From: an uncultured Stenotrophomonas sp. | Lineage (GTDB): Bacteria; Pseudomonadota; Gammaproteobacteria; Xanthomonadales; Xanthomonadaceae | DNA: 64,000 nucleotides | Direction: 5' to 3' | Assembly (NCBI RefSeq): GCF_913778665.1 | Contig: NZ_CAJYVQ010000002.1 | Coordinates: 124,001 to 188,000, forward strand | The notes under the pieces: model-generated | Database searches by the model: none | What the model saw: only the letters and a program-made list of their open reading frames with translations | What the model was told of the DNA's origin: nothing | Shown: piece after piece, positions 52,316 through 61,237 of the stretch | Layout: each line of letters begins with the position of its first letter | Position numbering within the stretch: the first letter of the stretch is position 1 | Made by a program: the position numbers and the translations under genes

Positions 52316-53695
52316 TTAGCGCAGCGCCTGCGCCAACACCTGCCATATCCGAGGATCCTGGCACTGCGAAACGTTGAAGCGCAGATAGTCGGCCGCGCGC
52401 TGCGACTGGCTGAAGGCATTGCCCGGTGCCAGCACGATGCCCTCGCGCAGGCAGTGCCGTGCCAGCGCAGCGGCGTCGCGGCCATCGGGCAGCCGGCACC
52501 AGAGGAACAGGCCGGCTTCCGGCTGCAGCCATGGTGTGATGCCCAGCGCGTGCAGTTTCCGCAGCGCATGCCGGCGCGCATCCGCCAGGCGCGAACGTAC
52601 CGACTGCATATGGCGGCGGTAGCCACTGTCGGTCAGTGCGATGTGCATCAGCTGCATCGCCAGATGGCCGCCGCCGAAGCTGGTGGCCAGTTTCAGGTCG
52701 GTCAACGCCTCGATCCAGTCGTGGCGCGCGGCGATGTAACCGCAACGTGACGCCGCCGACAGCGTCTTGGAGAAGCTGCCGACGTGGATCACCCGCGACA
52801 GTCCGTCCAGCGCGGCCAGCCGCGGTGCCGGCTGCAGTTCGAAGTCGGCGAAGATGTCGTCTTCGATGATGATCAGTTCGCTGCGTTCGGCCAGGCCCAG
52901 CAGGCGGTGCGCGGTGCTGCCGGAGAGCACCGCACCGGTCGGGTTGTGCAGCCCGGAGTTGGTGATGTACAGGCGCGGCGAATGCGCCCGCAAGGCCTGG
53001 GCGAATGCTTCAAGATCCGGGCCGGTGTGCGTGTAGGGCACACCCACCGCCTGCACCTGGTGCGCCTTCAGCAGGGCGTGGTAGTTGAAGTAGCTCGGGT
53101 CATCGACCAGAACGCAGTCGCCGGGCTTGAGCAGGAAGCGGCAGATCAAGTCGACCGCGTGCGTGCCCGATTCGGTCAGCAGGATCTGCTCCATCGGCGC
53201 GTCGATGCCCAGCACGGCGGCACGCCGCTGCAGCAGCTGGCGCAGGGCGGGCAGCCCGAGTGGCCCGGCGTAGTCGACCAGATGCGTTACGTCGATCCGC
53301 GCCAGCCGACGCAAGCCGCGGCGCATGCCCTCCTCGTACAACCACTCGCTGGGCATCCAGCCGCAGCCCGGCTTGAGGTGCCCGGGCGGTGTTTCCAGCG
53401 ATTGCCGCGACACCCACAGCGGGTCCACTGCGCGGTCCATGCGCGGTTCCATCGCGGCCAGGGCCAGCGGTGCCACCGGGCCGCTGACGTAGAAGCCGGA
53501 ACCGGCACGGGCACTGATCACGCCTTCGGCGGCCAGGCGCTCGTAGGCCTCGACCACGGTGGACACCGACACGCCCATCGCCACCGCCTGGGCGCGTACC
53601 GAAGGCAGGCGTGAGCCGGGCCCATCCACCCGTGCGCTGATACGGCTGCGGACGGCGTGGATGACGGTTTCGATGCGGGTCAGCGGGCGCGGCAT
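52316..53695 (-). CDS. MocR-type transcriptional regulator (GntR wHTH + aminotransferase-like)
   Basis: 459 residues. N-terminal winged helix (SRLPSVRAQAVAMGVSVSTVVEAYERLAAEGVISARAGSGFYV), then a fold-type I aminotransferase domain with the PLP lysine in HVGSFSKTLSA. MocR proteins sense PLP-bound amines or amino acids. It is divergent from an EamA transporter across an 87-bp gap with a symmetric site, so it most likely regulates that exporter. Confidence 0.92.
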   Translation of the reverse strand: MPRPLTRIETVIHAVRSRISARVDGPGSRLPSVRAQAVAMGVSVSTVVEAYERLAAEGVISARAGSGFYVSGPVAPLALAAMEPRMDRAVDPLWVSRQSLETPPGHLKPGCGWMPSEWLYEEGMRRGLRRLARIDVTHLVDYAGPLGLPALRQLLQRRAAVLGIDAPMEQILLTESGTHAVDLICRFLLKPGDCVLVDDPSYFNYHALLKAHQVQAVGVPYTHTGPDLEAFAQALRAHSPRLYITNSGLHNPTGAVLSGSTAHRLLGLAERSELIIIEDDIFADFELQPAPRLAALDGLSRVIHVGSFSKTLSAASRCGYIAARHDWIEALTDLKLATSFGGGHLAMQLMHIALTDSGYRRHMQSVRSRLADARRHALRKLHALGITPWLQPEAGLFLWCRLPDGRDAAALARHCLREGIVLAPGNAFSQSQRAADYLRFNVSQCQDPRIWQVLAQALR

Positions 53696-53721
53696 GGCGG
53701 AACTGTAATGGAAGTGTAATC

Positions 53722-53745
53722 AGTACAGTTATTTGCAACTGTGCT
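53722..53745. promoter_or_regulatory. Candidate MocR operator
   Basis: AGTACAGTT then ATTTGC then AACTGTGCT, an inverted repeat with one mismatch. A further AACTGT half-site is at 53701-53706. It lies between the divergent mocR and EamA genes. MocR sites usually combine direct and inverted repeats, as here. Confidence 0.6.
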
Positions 53746-53782
53746 GGATTGTAGCTGGGGCGATCCGGCTACGGATGCTTCC

Positions 53783-54691
53783 ATGGAGATCCCGCCGGGG
53801 ACCGCCCGGCACCCTTGGAGCATCAGCGTGGAACGGTCGGCGAGCGGTTGGATCAATGGCTTCATCGGTGTGGTGATCTTCGCAGGCTCGTTGCCGGCGA
53901 CACGGCTGGCGGTGTTGCAGCTGGATGCCGGGTTCGTCACCGCCGCGCGCGCCACCATCGCCGCCGTACTCGGCCTCGGCCTGCTTCTTCTGCTGCGCCA
54001 GCCGTGGCCGCGGCGCGGCGACCTGCCGGGGCTGGTGGTGGTCAGCCTCGGCGTTGTGGTCGGCTTCCCGCTGCTGACCGCGCTCGCGCTGCGTCACGCG
54101 TCGGCGGCGCACACCATCGTGTTCCTCGGCCTGCTGCCGCTGAGTACTGCGGTGTTCGGCGTGCTGCGCGGTGGCGATCGGCCGCGCCCGGCGTTCTGGC
54201 TGTTTTCGTTGCTGGGCAGTGCCTGCGTGGCCGGTTATGCGGTGCGCAACGGCATCGAGGCGTCGTTGCAGGCCGACCTGCTGATGCTGGCGGCGATCGT
54301 GGTGTGTGGGCTGGGCTATGCCGAAGGTGGCCGGCTCGCCCGTCATCTCGGCGGTTGGCAGGTGATCAGCTGGGCGTTGCTGCTGGCCTTGCCGGTGATG
54401 TTGCCGTTGACGGTGCTGATGCGCCCAGCCTCGCTTGCCGCGGTCGCTGCATCGGCATGGTGGGGGCTGGGCTATGTCGCGGTGTTCAGCATGCTGCTCG
54501 GCTTCCTGTTCTGGTACCGCGGGTTGGCGCAGGGCGGCATTGCTGCAGTAGGCCAGCTGCAGCTGCTGCAACCGTTCTTCGGTCTCGCCCTGGCGGCGCT
54601 GCTGCTGCACGAGGCGGTCAGCCTCAGCATGGTGCTGGTGACCGTGGTCGCGGTGATCTGCGTGGCAGGCGCCCGTCGCTTCAGCCGTTGA
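53783..54691 (+). CDS. EamA/DMT-family transporter
   Basis: 302 residues from ATG 53783 (GTG 53828 is an alternative). Ten membrane helices in two EamA repeats, with GFVTAARATIAAVLGLGLL in repeat 1 and a conserved LAQGGIAAVGQLQLLQPFFGLALAALLLHE in repeat 2. Drug/metabolite exporter; probably exports an amine or amino acid sensed by the divergent MocR regulator. Confidence 0.88.
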   Translation: MEIPPGTARHPWSISVERSASGWINGFIGVVIFAGSLPATRLAVLQLDAGFVTAARATIAAVLGLGLLLLLRQPWPRRGDLPGLVVVSLGVVVGFPLLTALALRHASAAHTIVFLGLLPLSTAVFGVLRGGDRPRPAFWLFSLLGSACVAGYAVRNGIEASLQADLLMLAAIVVCGLGYAEGGRLARHLGGWQVISWALLLALPVMLPLTVLMRPASLAAVAASAWWGLGYVAVFSMLLGFLFWYRGLAQGGIAAVGQLQLLQPFFGLALAALLLHEAVSLSMVLVTVVAVICVAGARRFSR

Positions 54692-54793
54692 GGCGCGGCG
54701 CCCCGCCGTCATCCCCCTGTCGTTTTCCACTCACGCTGCCTATGCCGGCCGACGCCTAGTGTTGATCGTCCCCGTCCCCCACGGAGACCCGCC

Positions 54794-54970
54794 ATGTGGC
54801 TGCTCGACCAGTTTTGGCCCAGCCGTAGACCTCTGTCCGCCGCCGACGCGACCACCGAGCCCCCGGCCTCACCGCGGCGGCCCTGGCTGAAGCGCCCGGT
54901 GCGGGCCGGCCGAAGCGGCATGGCGCCCTGGCAGAAGGTTGCCGCGCCGCCCCGGCGCTCCCCTCACTAG
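54794..54970 (+). CDS. Small hypothetical protein, 58 aa
   Basis: ATG 54794 with GGAG at 54783-54786. Peptide MWLLDQFWPSRRPLSAADAT..., Pro, Arg and Trp-rich, no signal or TM. It overlaps the end of the convergent GFA gene by 4 bp. Coding is supported by the ribosome site and position only. Confidence 0.4.
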   Translation: MWLLDQFWPSRRPLSAADATTEPPASPRRPWLKRPVRAGRSGMAPWQKVAAPPRRSPH

Positions 54971-55371
54971 CCGGTGCGGTCCGATGGGTGATTGACCCCG
55001 TCGTTGACCGGAATCACGCCCAGAGCGAACGGATCGATGCCTTCCAGGCAGGCCACGTTGTAGCCGTACTGGTCGGGGTTGGAGCGCCGCCGGTGATGGG
55101 TGTAGATGCCGCAGACCCCGCAGAAATAGTGCTCGGCCACATGCGTGTTGAACTGGTACAGCTGCAGGTGGTTCTGCCCGCGCACCACCTGCAGGCCCTC
55201 GCGGGTGACGCTGGCGGCGATGGCGCCACGGCGCCGGCACATCGAGCAGTCGCAGCGGCGGGGATCGACGATGCCATCCGGCAGGTCCAGCAGCAGCTCG
55301 ACGGTGCCGCAGTGGCAGGTCGCCCGGTGCTGGGGTTGGACCGGAACGCCGGCCACGGAAGTGATGCCCAT
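54967..55371 (-). CDS. GFA-family zinc protein
   Basis: 134 residues. Zinc ligands as in the glutathione-dependent formaldehyde-activating fold: CHC at 19-21, CDCSMC at 40-45, and YFCGVCG near residue 85. Members of this family are usually of unknown substrate; a role in formaldehyde cannot be assumed. Confidence 0.88.
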   Translation of the reverse strand: MGITSVAGVPVQPQHRATCHCGTVELLLDLPDGIVDPRRCDCSMCRRRGAIAASVTREGLQVVRGQNHLQLYQFNTHVAEHYFCGVCGIYTHHRRRSNPDQYGYNVACLEGIDPFALGVIPVNDGVNHPSDRTG

Positions 55372-55501
55372 CGTTACTCCTGCTGAATGGAACGCGGTTG
55401 ACCCGGCCGACGCAGACGGTGCGCCAGCGCCCCTGAACGGACCGTAGATGCCACGCTGATGCGGCTTGTGGCTAACTATGCGGCTTCGAGACCGCTACAG
55501 G

Positions 55502-56518
55502 ATGCCAGTGAACGCCGCAGGACGTTGGATGACAGGAAGTGCCTTGGCGCTGGCGGCGCTGTGGGTGACCGGGCTGCTGGCCTACCAGCTGCCGGCGCCG
55601 GGCTGGCTGGCTATCGCTGTGGCCCTGTTGTGGCTGCTGCCCGCGCTGTGGGGCGCGTGGACGATCGCGCGTGGCCGCAGCTCACGCCGGTTGCGCCTGG
55701 CGTTCGCTGCATCGCTGGCGCTGGCCGCGTTGTGGTGGCTGCTGCTGACCCCGCGCCAGGACCGCGTATGGGCCGACGATGTGGCCCAGCGCCTGCACGT
55801 AGTGTCCTTCGATGGCCGCCACGTGGTGCTCGACAATGTGCGTGACTTCAGCTGGCGCAGCGAGACCGACTACGACGCACACTGGGTGCGCCGAGAGTAC
55901 GATCTGGACCAGCTGCGCTCGGCCGACCTGGTGCTGTCGTACTGGATGGGCCCGGCGATCGCCCACACGCTGATTTCATTCGGCTTCGACGATGGCCGCC
56001 ATGTGGTGTTCTCGCTGGAGATCCGCAAGGAACGCGGTGAATCGTTCTCGGCACTGGGTGGCTTCTTCCGCAAGTTCGAGATGACCCTGGTCGCCTCGGA
56101 GGAGACCGACATCATCCGCACCCGCACCAACGCGCGTGGCGAGGACGTCTACCTGTACCGGTTGCACGGCATGGACCGTGCACAGCTGAAGGAACTGTTC
56201 GCGGCCTACATCGAACAGGCCCGCGAACTGGACGCGACGCCCGGCTTCTACAACACGCTGACCAGCAACTGCACCACCATCGTCTTCGACCTGGCCCGCC
56301 ACATTGCGCCGCGCCTGCCGCTGGACTACCGGCTGCTGCTGTCCGGCTATCTGGCCGAGTACGCGCAGGAGGTCGGCGCGCTCACTCCAGGCGTGCCGTA
56401 CGCCGAGCTGCACGACAAGGGCCGCATCACCCAGCGTGCGCTGGACCTGGGCGATGGCCCGCACTTCTCCACCGTGATCCGCCAGGGCGTGCCCGGCACC
56501 GAGCAGGACCCGCAGTAA
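55502..56518 (+). CDS. DUF4105 membrane protein
   Basis: 338 residues from ATG 55502. Two N-terminal TM helices (ALALAALWVTGLLAY; LAIAVALLWLLPALWGAW), a third near residue 60-75, then the DUF4105 domain with NVRDFSWRSETDY, SYWMGPAIAHTLISFGF, and the conserved NTLTSNCTTIVFDL containing a Cys typical of NlpC-like folds. Probably a periplasmic envelope hydrolase or protease of unknown substrate. Its TAA overlaps the next ATG by one base, so the two are coupled. Confidence 0.87.
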   Translation: MPVNAAGRWMTGSALALAALWVTGLLAYQLPAPGWLAIAVALLWLLPALWGAWTIARGRSSRRLRLAFAASLALAALWWLLLTPRQDRVWADDVAQRLHVVSFDGRHVVLDNVRDFSWRSETDYDAHWVRREYDLDQLRSADLVLSYWMGPAIAHTLISFGFDDGRHVVFSLEIRKERGESFSALGGFFRKFEMTLVASEETDIIRTRTNARGEDVYLYRLHGMDRAQLKELFAAYIEQARELDATPGFYNTLTSNCTTIVFDLARHIAPRLPLDYRLLLSGYLAEYAQEVGALTPGVPYAELHDKGRITQRALDLGDGPHFSTVIRQGVPGTEQDPQ

Positions 56519-58542
56519 TGACCCGATTCTTCCCATCCCGCTGGCAGCGCCTGCTGCCGGTGTTGTTCGCTGCCTTCCTGCTGCTGGGCAGCAGCGGTTG
56601 CGCGATGGTCACCGTCAAGCAGGTCAAGTCCAGCGATTCGCTGGTCAACAAGCGTGCCGACGTGCTCAACACCGGCAAGCTCAGCCCGGCCTCGCGCGAG
56701 ACGCTCAGCGCGGCGGGCCTGGACGAGTCGCAGTGCGAGAAGGACTTCCTGGTCTGCCGCAGCACGCTGCTGATGACCGATGACCTCAACGTCGAGCAGC
56801 GGCTGTCGGCGCTGTCCGAATTGTGGGTGAAGGCGGCGTTGGCACTGACGCCGAAGAAGGCCGTTGCCGGCGATCCGCCGATGAGCGATGCGGCGCTGGA
56901 TGCCTGGCTGGAAGCGGCGCGTTACGCGTATGCGTATCTGTTCTATAGCGGCAGGTCCCCATCCGACCGTGCCTTCGAAGACCGGCAGACGCAGGTGCGC
57001 GACTACTACAACTACGCGGCCGAGAAAGCAGCGGTGGTGCTGTTCGTGCGTGCGCGTGCGGCGGCTCTTGCCGGCGAGGACTACACGAAGCCGGTTTCGG
57101 TCGGCAGCTGGTCGCTGGCCTCCAACTACCAGCAGTTGAACCTGAAGAGCATCCCGGCGCAACTGGTGCCGGCCGGTACCGTCAGCTTCGTCGGCCTGCG
57201 CAGCACCTATCGCCGCGATGGTTTCGGCGCGGAGCTGGTGATGGTGATGGACCCACCGAAGCTGGTCGCACCGGTGATCGCACCCGATGGCCCGAAGGCA
57301 GAGACCACGCAGGACGACGGCGACGACGCGCACCGTGGCCGCCGCCATCGCCATGACGGCTCGGTGCCCGAGTTCAGCGAGATGTCCTCGATCAACGTCA
57401 CTGCGCTGCTGCGCTTCGAGGGCAGCAGCCTGGAAGACGTGATGCGCACGCGCCGGGTCGAGCTGGACGCCTATTCGCCGGAAGCCACCGAGCGCATCAC
57501 CCTGCACGGCGAACAGGTGCCTCTGGCCGGCAACTTCACGGCTGCCTACGGCCTGTGGCTGGCGCAGAGTGGCTTCGCCCGGCAATCGCTGCGCACCCTG
57601 TTCGGCATGAGCGAGGGCATCGGCGAACCGCACATCTACCTGATGCAGCCTTGGGACCCGAACCGGCGCATCATTTTCATGCTGCATGGCCTGGCCAGCA
57701 GCCCGGAAGCATGGGTGAACCTGGCCAACGAGATCATGGGTGATCCCGAGCTGCGCCAGCAGTTCCAGGTCTGGCAGGTCTATTACCCGACCAATGCGCC
57801 GATCGCTCTGAACCGTTACGAGATCGCCAACGCGTTCAACGATACGCTCAGGCACTTTGATCCCAACGGCAGTACGCGTGCATCGAAGGACATGGTCTAC
57901 ATCGGGCACAGCATGGGCGGCGTGCTGGCGCGCCTGCTGGTCAGCGATTCGGGCGACGTGCTGTGGAATGACCTGCTGGCCAACTACGACCTGAAGGGTG
58001 AGCGCTTGAAGCGCGTGCAGAGCAAGCTGGGGCCGTTGCTGCACTTCAAGGCGCAGCCGAACGTGGAGCGTGCGATCTTCATCGCCGCGCCACACCAGGG
58101 CACCGACATCGCCGGCAACAAGGTCGGCCGCCTGATCGGGCGGCTGGTGCGCCTGCCGCTGACCATTCTCGGCAAGTTCGAGGATGTGTTCATGGCGCTG
58201 GCGCAGGCCGAACAGCAGGTCGATGGCACGGCCAAGCCGAAGATTCCCAACAGCATCGACAACCTCAAGGCCAGCGATCCGTTCGTGAAGGCCGCCGCGC
58301 AGTTGCCGATCGAGGCCGGCCTGAAGTACCACTCGATCATCGCCCAGCGCAAACCGGAACTGCCGGTGGAGAAATCCGATGACGGGCTGGTGCCGTACTG
58401 GAGTGCGCACCTGCCGGGCGCGCTGTCGGAGAAGGTGATCATCTCCGGCCACAGCGTGCAGGAGACCCCGCAGGCGGTACTGGAAGTGCGCCGCATCCTG
58501 CACCGGGACATCGATGATGTAGGCGCCGCCAGCACGCCCTGA
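56518..58542 (+). CDS. Large lipoprotein alpha/beta-hydrolase
   Basis: 674 residues. Lipobox LGSSGC in the first 30 residues, so it is membrane-anchored lipoprotein. The C-terminal half is an alpha/beta hydrolase: oxyanion motif FMLHGLASSPEAW, nucleophile Ser465 in YIGHSMGGVLARLL, and a late His in ISGHSVQE. The N-terminal 350 residues have no recognised fold. Coupled to the DUF4105 gene, suggesting joint action on an envelope lipid. Confidence 0.85.
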   Translation: MTRFFPSRWQRLLPVLFAAFLLLGSSGCAMVTVKQVKSSDSLVNKRADVLNTGKLSPASRETLSAAGLDESQCEKDFLVCRSTLLMTDDLNVEQRLSALSELWVKAALALTPKKAVAGDPPMSDAALDAWLEAARYAYAYLFYSGRSPSDRAFEDRQTQVRDYYNYAAEKAAVVLFVRARAAALAGEDYTKPVSVGSWSLASNYQQLNLKSIPAQLVPAGTVSFVGLRSTYRRDGFGAELVMVMDPPKLVAPVIAPDGPKAETTQDDGDDAHRGRRHRHDGSVPEFSEMSSINVTALLRFEGSSLEDVMRTRRVELDAYSPEATERITLHGEQVPLAGNFTAAYGLWLAQSGFARQSLRTLFGMSEGIGEPHIYLMQPWDPNRRIIFMLHGLASSPEAWVNLANEIMGDPELRQQFQVWQVYYPTNAPIALNRYEIANAFNDTLRHFDPNGSTRASKDMVYIGHSMGGVLARLLVSDSGDVLWNDLLANYDLKGERLKRVQSKLGPLLHFKAQPNVERAIFIAAPHQGTDIAGNKVGRLIGRLVRLPLTILGKFEDVFMALAQAEQQVDGTAKPKIPNSIDNLKASDPFVKAAAQLPIEAGLKYHSIIAQRKPELPVEKSDDGLVPYWSAHLPGALSEKVIISGHSVQETPQAVLEVRRILHRDIDDVGAASTP

Positions 58543-58575
58543 CCGCCGCGTTCGCCGGGCGTGGCTCGTCTTTCG

Positions 58576-58605
58576 GTAGCGCCCGACCACGTCCGGCGGC
58601 GCTAC
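58576..58605. repeat. SMAG-type palindrome
   Basis: GTAGCGCC (58576-58583) and GGCGCTAC (58598-58605) around a 14-nt loop. It lies between convergent genes, and its right arm supplies the TAG stop codon of the MFS gene (58602-58604 on the minus strand). Confidence 0.7.
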
Positions 58606-59972
58606 ACCCGCCTGGCGATCAGCGTGGCCAGCATGGCCAGGCCGAAGGTGATCACCAGGCACAGCAGGTAGCCGGTGTGTGGCGCCGATTCCACGAACAG
58701 CGCGAACAATGCGCCGGAAACCGCCAGCGCGGTGGTCACCGACAGTGCTTCGCTCAGCTGCAGTGCCGAGGTGTTGGCGCCCTGCTCATGCGGCGCGGAC
58801 AGCGACAGCGTCAGCACCGACAGGCTGGCGTAGATCATGCCCATGCCGAAGCCGGTCACGGCCCAGCCAAGCAGCGACACCGGCAGGGGCACCACGTTGA
58901 ACAGCACCGCCAGCGTGGCGGCGATGCCGACAGTCATCAATGACGTACCCGTGCGCAGCAGCTGCTGGCGCGACCAGCCGCGCTGCTGGTGGCCCTGCAA
59001 CCAGGACCCGGCGAACCAGCCCAGCGCACCGAGGCTGAGGACGGCGCCGGCCCAGCTGGGCGACAGCCCGCGTTCGCGCTGCAGCATCAGCGGCAGGTAG
59101 GCCTCGCACGCGAAGAACGCTGCAGCCGCGATGCCACGCAGCGCGATCACGCTGGGCAGGCCACGGCGCAGCATCAATGTGCCGGCCGGCAGCAGACGGT
59201 GCACGCAGAACAGCAACGCCAGCATCGCCACGCCGATGGAGAGCAGGGCCGCTGCTCCTTGCTGCTGGCCGCCGAAGTACAGCAACAACGCCGCCAGCGA
59301 GGCACCGCTGGCCCAGCGCACCACCTTGCCGCCTGCATCATCGGCACTGCCGGCAGGACTGGTCTGCATGCGTGCCAGCGCGGGGCGCAGCAGCAGGGCC
59401 GCCGGAACCGCCAGCAATGGCACCGCCAGGAACACCCAGCGCCAGCCCAGGTGCTGCACGATCAGGCCGCTCAACGCCGGGCCGACCATCGATGGCACCA
59501 CCCAGCCGGCCGAGAAGGCGGCGAACACCTTCGGCCGCAGGTGCTCGGGGTAGCTGCGGCCGACCATCACGTACAGCGAAACCGAGATCGCGCCCGCGCC
59601 GAGGCCCTGCAGCAGCCGCCCCGCCACCAGCATGCCCATGCGCATCGCGAAGCCGGCCAACAGCAGGCCCAGCACGAAGCAGCCCAGGCCGTACCACAGC
59701 GGTCGCGCCGGGCCGTGGCGGTCGGCCCAGCGCCCGGCCAGGGTCATGCCGATCACGCTGGTGGCCAGCGTACCGCCGAAGGCGAGGGCGTACAGGCGCA
59801 GGCCGTCCAGTGCCACGGCCACGGTCGGCATGGCGGCTGCCACCGCCAAGGCCTCGAAGGCGTGCAGCGCGACCAGCGCGACCATGCCGACGGTGGTCGC
59901 GCGGTAGCGCGCTGACAGGATCGAGGAGTCGGCCGGCAGGTTGGCATCGGCGGGCGAGAGAGTCTGGGTCAT
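58602..59972 (-). CDS. MFS transporter under SoxR control
   Basis: 456 residues from ATG 59972 (MTQTLSPADANLP). A 14-helix or 12-helix multidrug-type MFS protein: motif A AGRWADRHGPARPLWYG and motif C-like GWVVPSMVGPALSGLIV. A longer frame to 60023 has a GAGGT ribosome site but would start inside the predicted SoxR promoter -10, so the shorter start is preferred. Divergent from soxR over a perfect SoxR box; probably exports redox-active compounds. Confidence 0.88.
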   Translation of the reverse strand: MTQTLSPADANLPADSSILSARYRATTVGMVALVALHAFEALAVAAAMPTVAVALDGLRLYALAFGGTLATSVIGMTLAGRWADRHGPARPLWYGLGCFVLGLLLAGFAMRMGMLVAGRLLQGLGAGAISVSLYVMVGRSYPEHLRPKVFAAFSAGWVVPSMVGPALSGLIVQHLGWRWVFLAVPLLAVPAALLLRPALARMQTSPAGSADDAGGKVVRWASGASLAALLLYFGGQQQGAAALLSIGVAMLALLFCVHRLLPAGTLMLRRGLPSVIALRGIAAAAFFACEAYLPLMLQRERGLSPSWAGAVLSLGALGWFAGSWLQGHQQRGWSRQQLLRTGTSLMTVGIAATLAVLFNVVPLPVSLLGWAVTGFGMGMIYASLSVLTLSLSAPHEQGANTSALQLSEALSVTTALAVSGALFALFVESAPHTGYLLCLVITFGLAMLATLIARRV

Positions 59973-60026
59973 ACGGGTCGGATGCGGGCCGCGCTTGTCA
60001 ATGGGCGGCGAAGACTGCAGCATGAC

Positions 60027-60046
60027 ACCTCAACCGTAGTTGAGGT
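60027..60046. promoter_or_regulatory. SoxR box
   Basis: ACCTCAACCGTAGTTGAGGT, a perfect 8-4-8 palindrome very close to the E. coli soxS operator. On the minus strand it sits between TTGACC (60049-60044) and CATGCT (60024-60019), 19 bp apart, the long spacer typical of MerR-type promoters, pointing to the MFS gene. Confidence 0.85.
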
Positions 60047-60052
60047 CAAGTA

Positions 60053-60487
60053 ATGCTGTCCCAGGAACTGAGCGTTGGTGAAGTCTCACAGCGCAGCGGC
60101 GTAGCCGTTTCCGCACTGCACTTCTACGAGCGCAAGGGCTTGATCAGCAGCCTGCGCACCTCGGGCAACCAGCGCCGTTACAGCCGCGACGTACTGCGCC
60201 GGCTGGCGGTAATCCGGGTGGCGCAGCGCGTGGGCATGCCACTGGACGCGGTGGCGCGTGCGTTCGAGAGCCTGCCCGCAGCACGCGCCCCGACCAAGGC
60301 CGACTGGGCCAAGCTGTCGGCGCGCTGGCGCACCGAACTGGAAGCGCGCATCCACATGCTGCAGCTGCTTCGCGATGAACTGACCGGCTGCATCGGCTGC
60401 GGCTGCCTGTCGCTGAAGCGCTGCCGCCTGGCCAACCCCGAAGACATCCTCGGCGAACGCGGCGATGGCCCGATGCGCTGGGAGTGA
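60053..60487 (+). CDS. soxR: Redox-sensing transcriptional activator SoxR
   Basis: 144 residues, MerR family. Winged helix ([25 protein letters not shown]), dimer helix, and the [2Fe-2S] cluster cysteines C113, C116, C118 and C124 in [12 protein letters not shown]. It senses redox-cycling compounds and controls a small regulon outside enterics, here most likely the divergent MFS pump. Confidence 0.96.
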   Translation: MLSQELSVGEVSQRSGVAVSALHFYERKGLISSLRTSGNQRRYSRDVLRRLAVIRVAQRVGMPLDAVARAFESLPAARAPTKADWAKLSARWRTELEARIHMLQLLRDELTGCIGCGCLSLKRCRLANPEDILGERGDGPMRWE

Positions 60488-60535
60488 CCCGCAGAAGAGG
60501 CCGGCTCCCTGCAGCGCCGGGCCATGCCCTGCGGA

Positions 60536-61138
60536 TCACCAGACGGTGATCGTCTCGCCGCTCTGGATGCCTTCCACCGCGCGCTGGTAACCCAGTGCCG
60601 CGCGCTGCGCGCTCACCGGCTCGAAACCGGGGAAATAGGGCGCGTAGGCGGCCATGGATTCGACCAGCACGTTCGGGCTGACGACGTTGATGCGCAGGCC
60701 ACGCGGCAACAGCTCCAGCGCAGCCGCGCGCACGAAGCCTTCCAGCGCCGCATTCACTGCGGTGGCATTGACGCCGTCGCGGATCGGCTGGGCGCTGATG
60801 ATGCCGCTGGTGAGGGTGATCGAGCCGCCGGCGCTGAGGTGATGCTGTGCGGCGAGCGCGAGCCGCACCTGGCCCAGCAGCTTGTCCTGCAGGCCGGTGT
60901 TGAACTGCGCAGGGTTCATCTGCTGCAGCGGGCCGAAATGCACCGCGCCGGTGGTGGAGATCACCGCATCGACAGTTCCGGTGCGCGCGAACAGCTCGGC
61001 GACGCTGGCGTCGTCGGTAAGGTCGACGCGCAGTTCACCACTACGTCGACCGGCGGCGAGGATCTGGTGCCGCTGGCCCAGCTGGCGGGCGACTGCTTGG
61101 CCGAGGGTGCCGTTGGCGCCGATGAGGAGGATCTTCAT
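60536..61138 (-). CDS. Short-chain dehydrogenase-like protein
   Basis: 200 residues from ATG 61138; AAGGA is 8 bases before, better than for ATG 61144. Rossmann motif GANGTLGQAVARQLG. The expected YxxxK is missing: where it should be, after SGIISAQP, the sequence is NATAVNAALEG. Such short SDR forms are common and may bind NADPH without normal catalysis, or use other residues. Divergent from a LysR regulator. Confidence 0.85.
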   Translation of the reverse strand: MKILLIGANGTLGQAVARQLGQRHQILAAGRRSGELRVDLTDDASVAELFARTGTVDAVISTTGAVHFGPLQQMNPAQFNTGLQDKLLGQVRLALAAQHHLSAGGSITLTSGIISAQPIRDGVNATAVNAALEGFVRAAALELLPRGLRINVVSPNVLVESMAAYAPYFPGFEPVSAQRAALGYQRAVEGIQSGETITVW

Positions 61139-61188
61139 GGCCATTCCTTGCGAGAGGGGGATGGGCGCAGTCTGCGCCGTCACTGGTC

Positions 61189-61226
61189 GGTTAGGTAAGT
61201 GGCGTATGATTCGCAGATTCCTAACC
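61189..61226. promoter_or_regulatory. Candidate LysR operator
   Basis: GGTTAGG (61189-61195) and CCTAACC (61220-61226), a 7-bp inverted repeat in the 99-bp gap between the divergent SDR and LysR genes. The site contains TATGAT (61204-61209), a possible -10 for lysR. Confidence 0.5.
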
Positions 61227-61237
61227 AGGGGTTGGTA

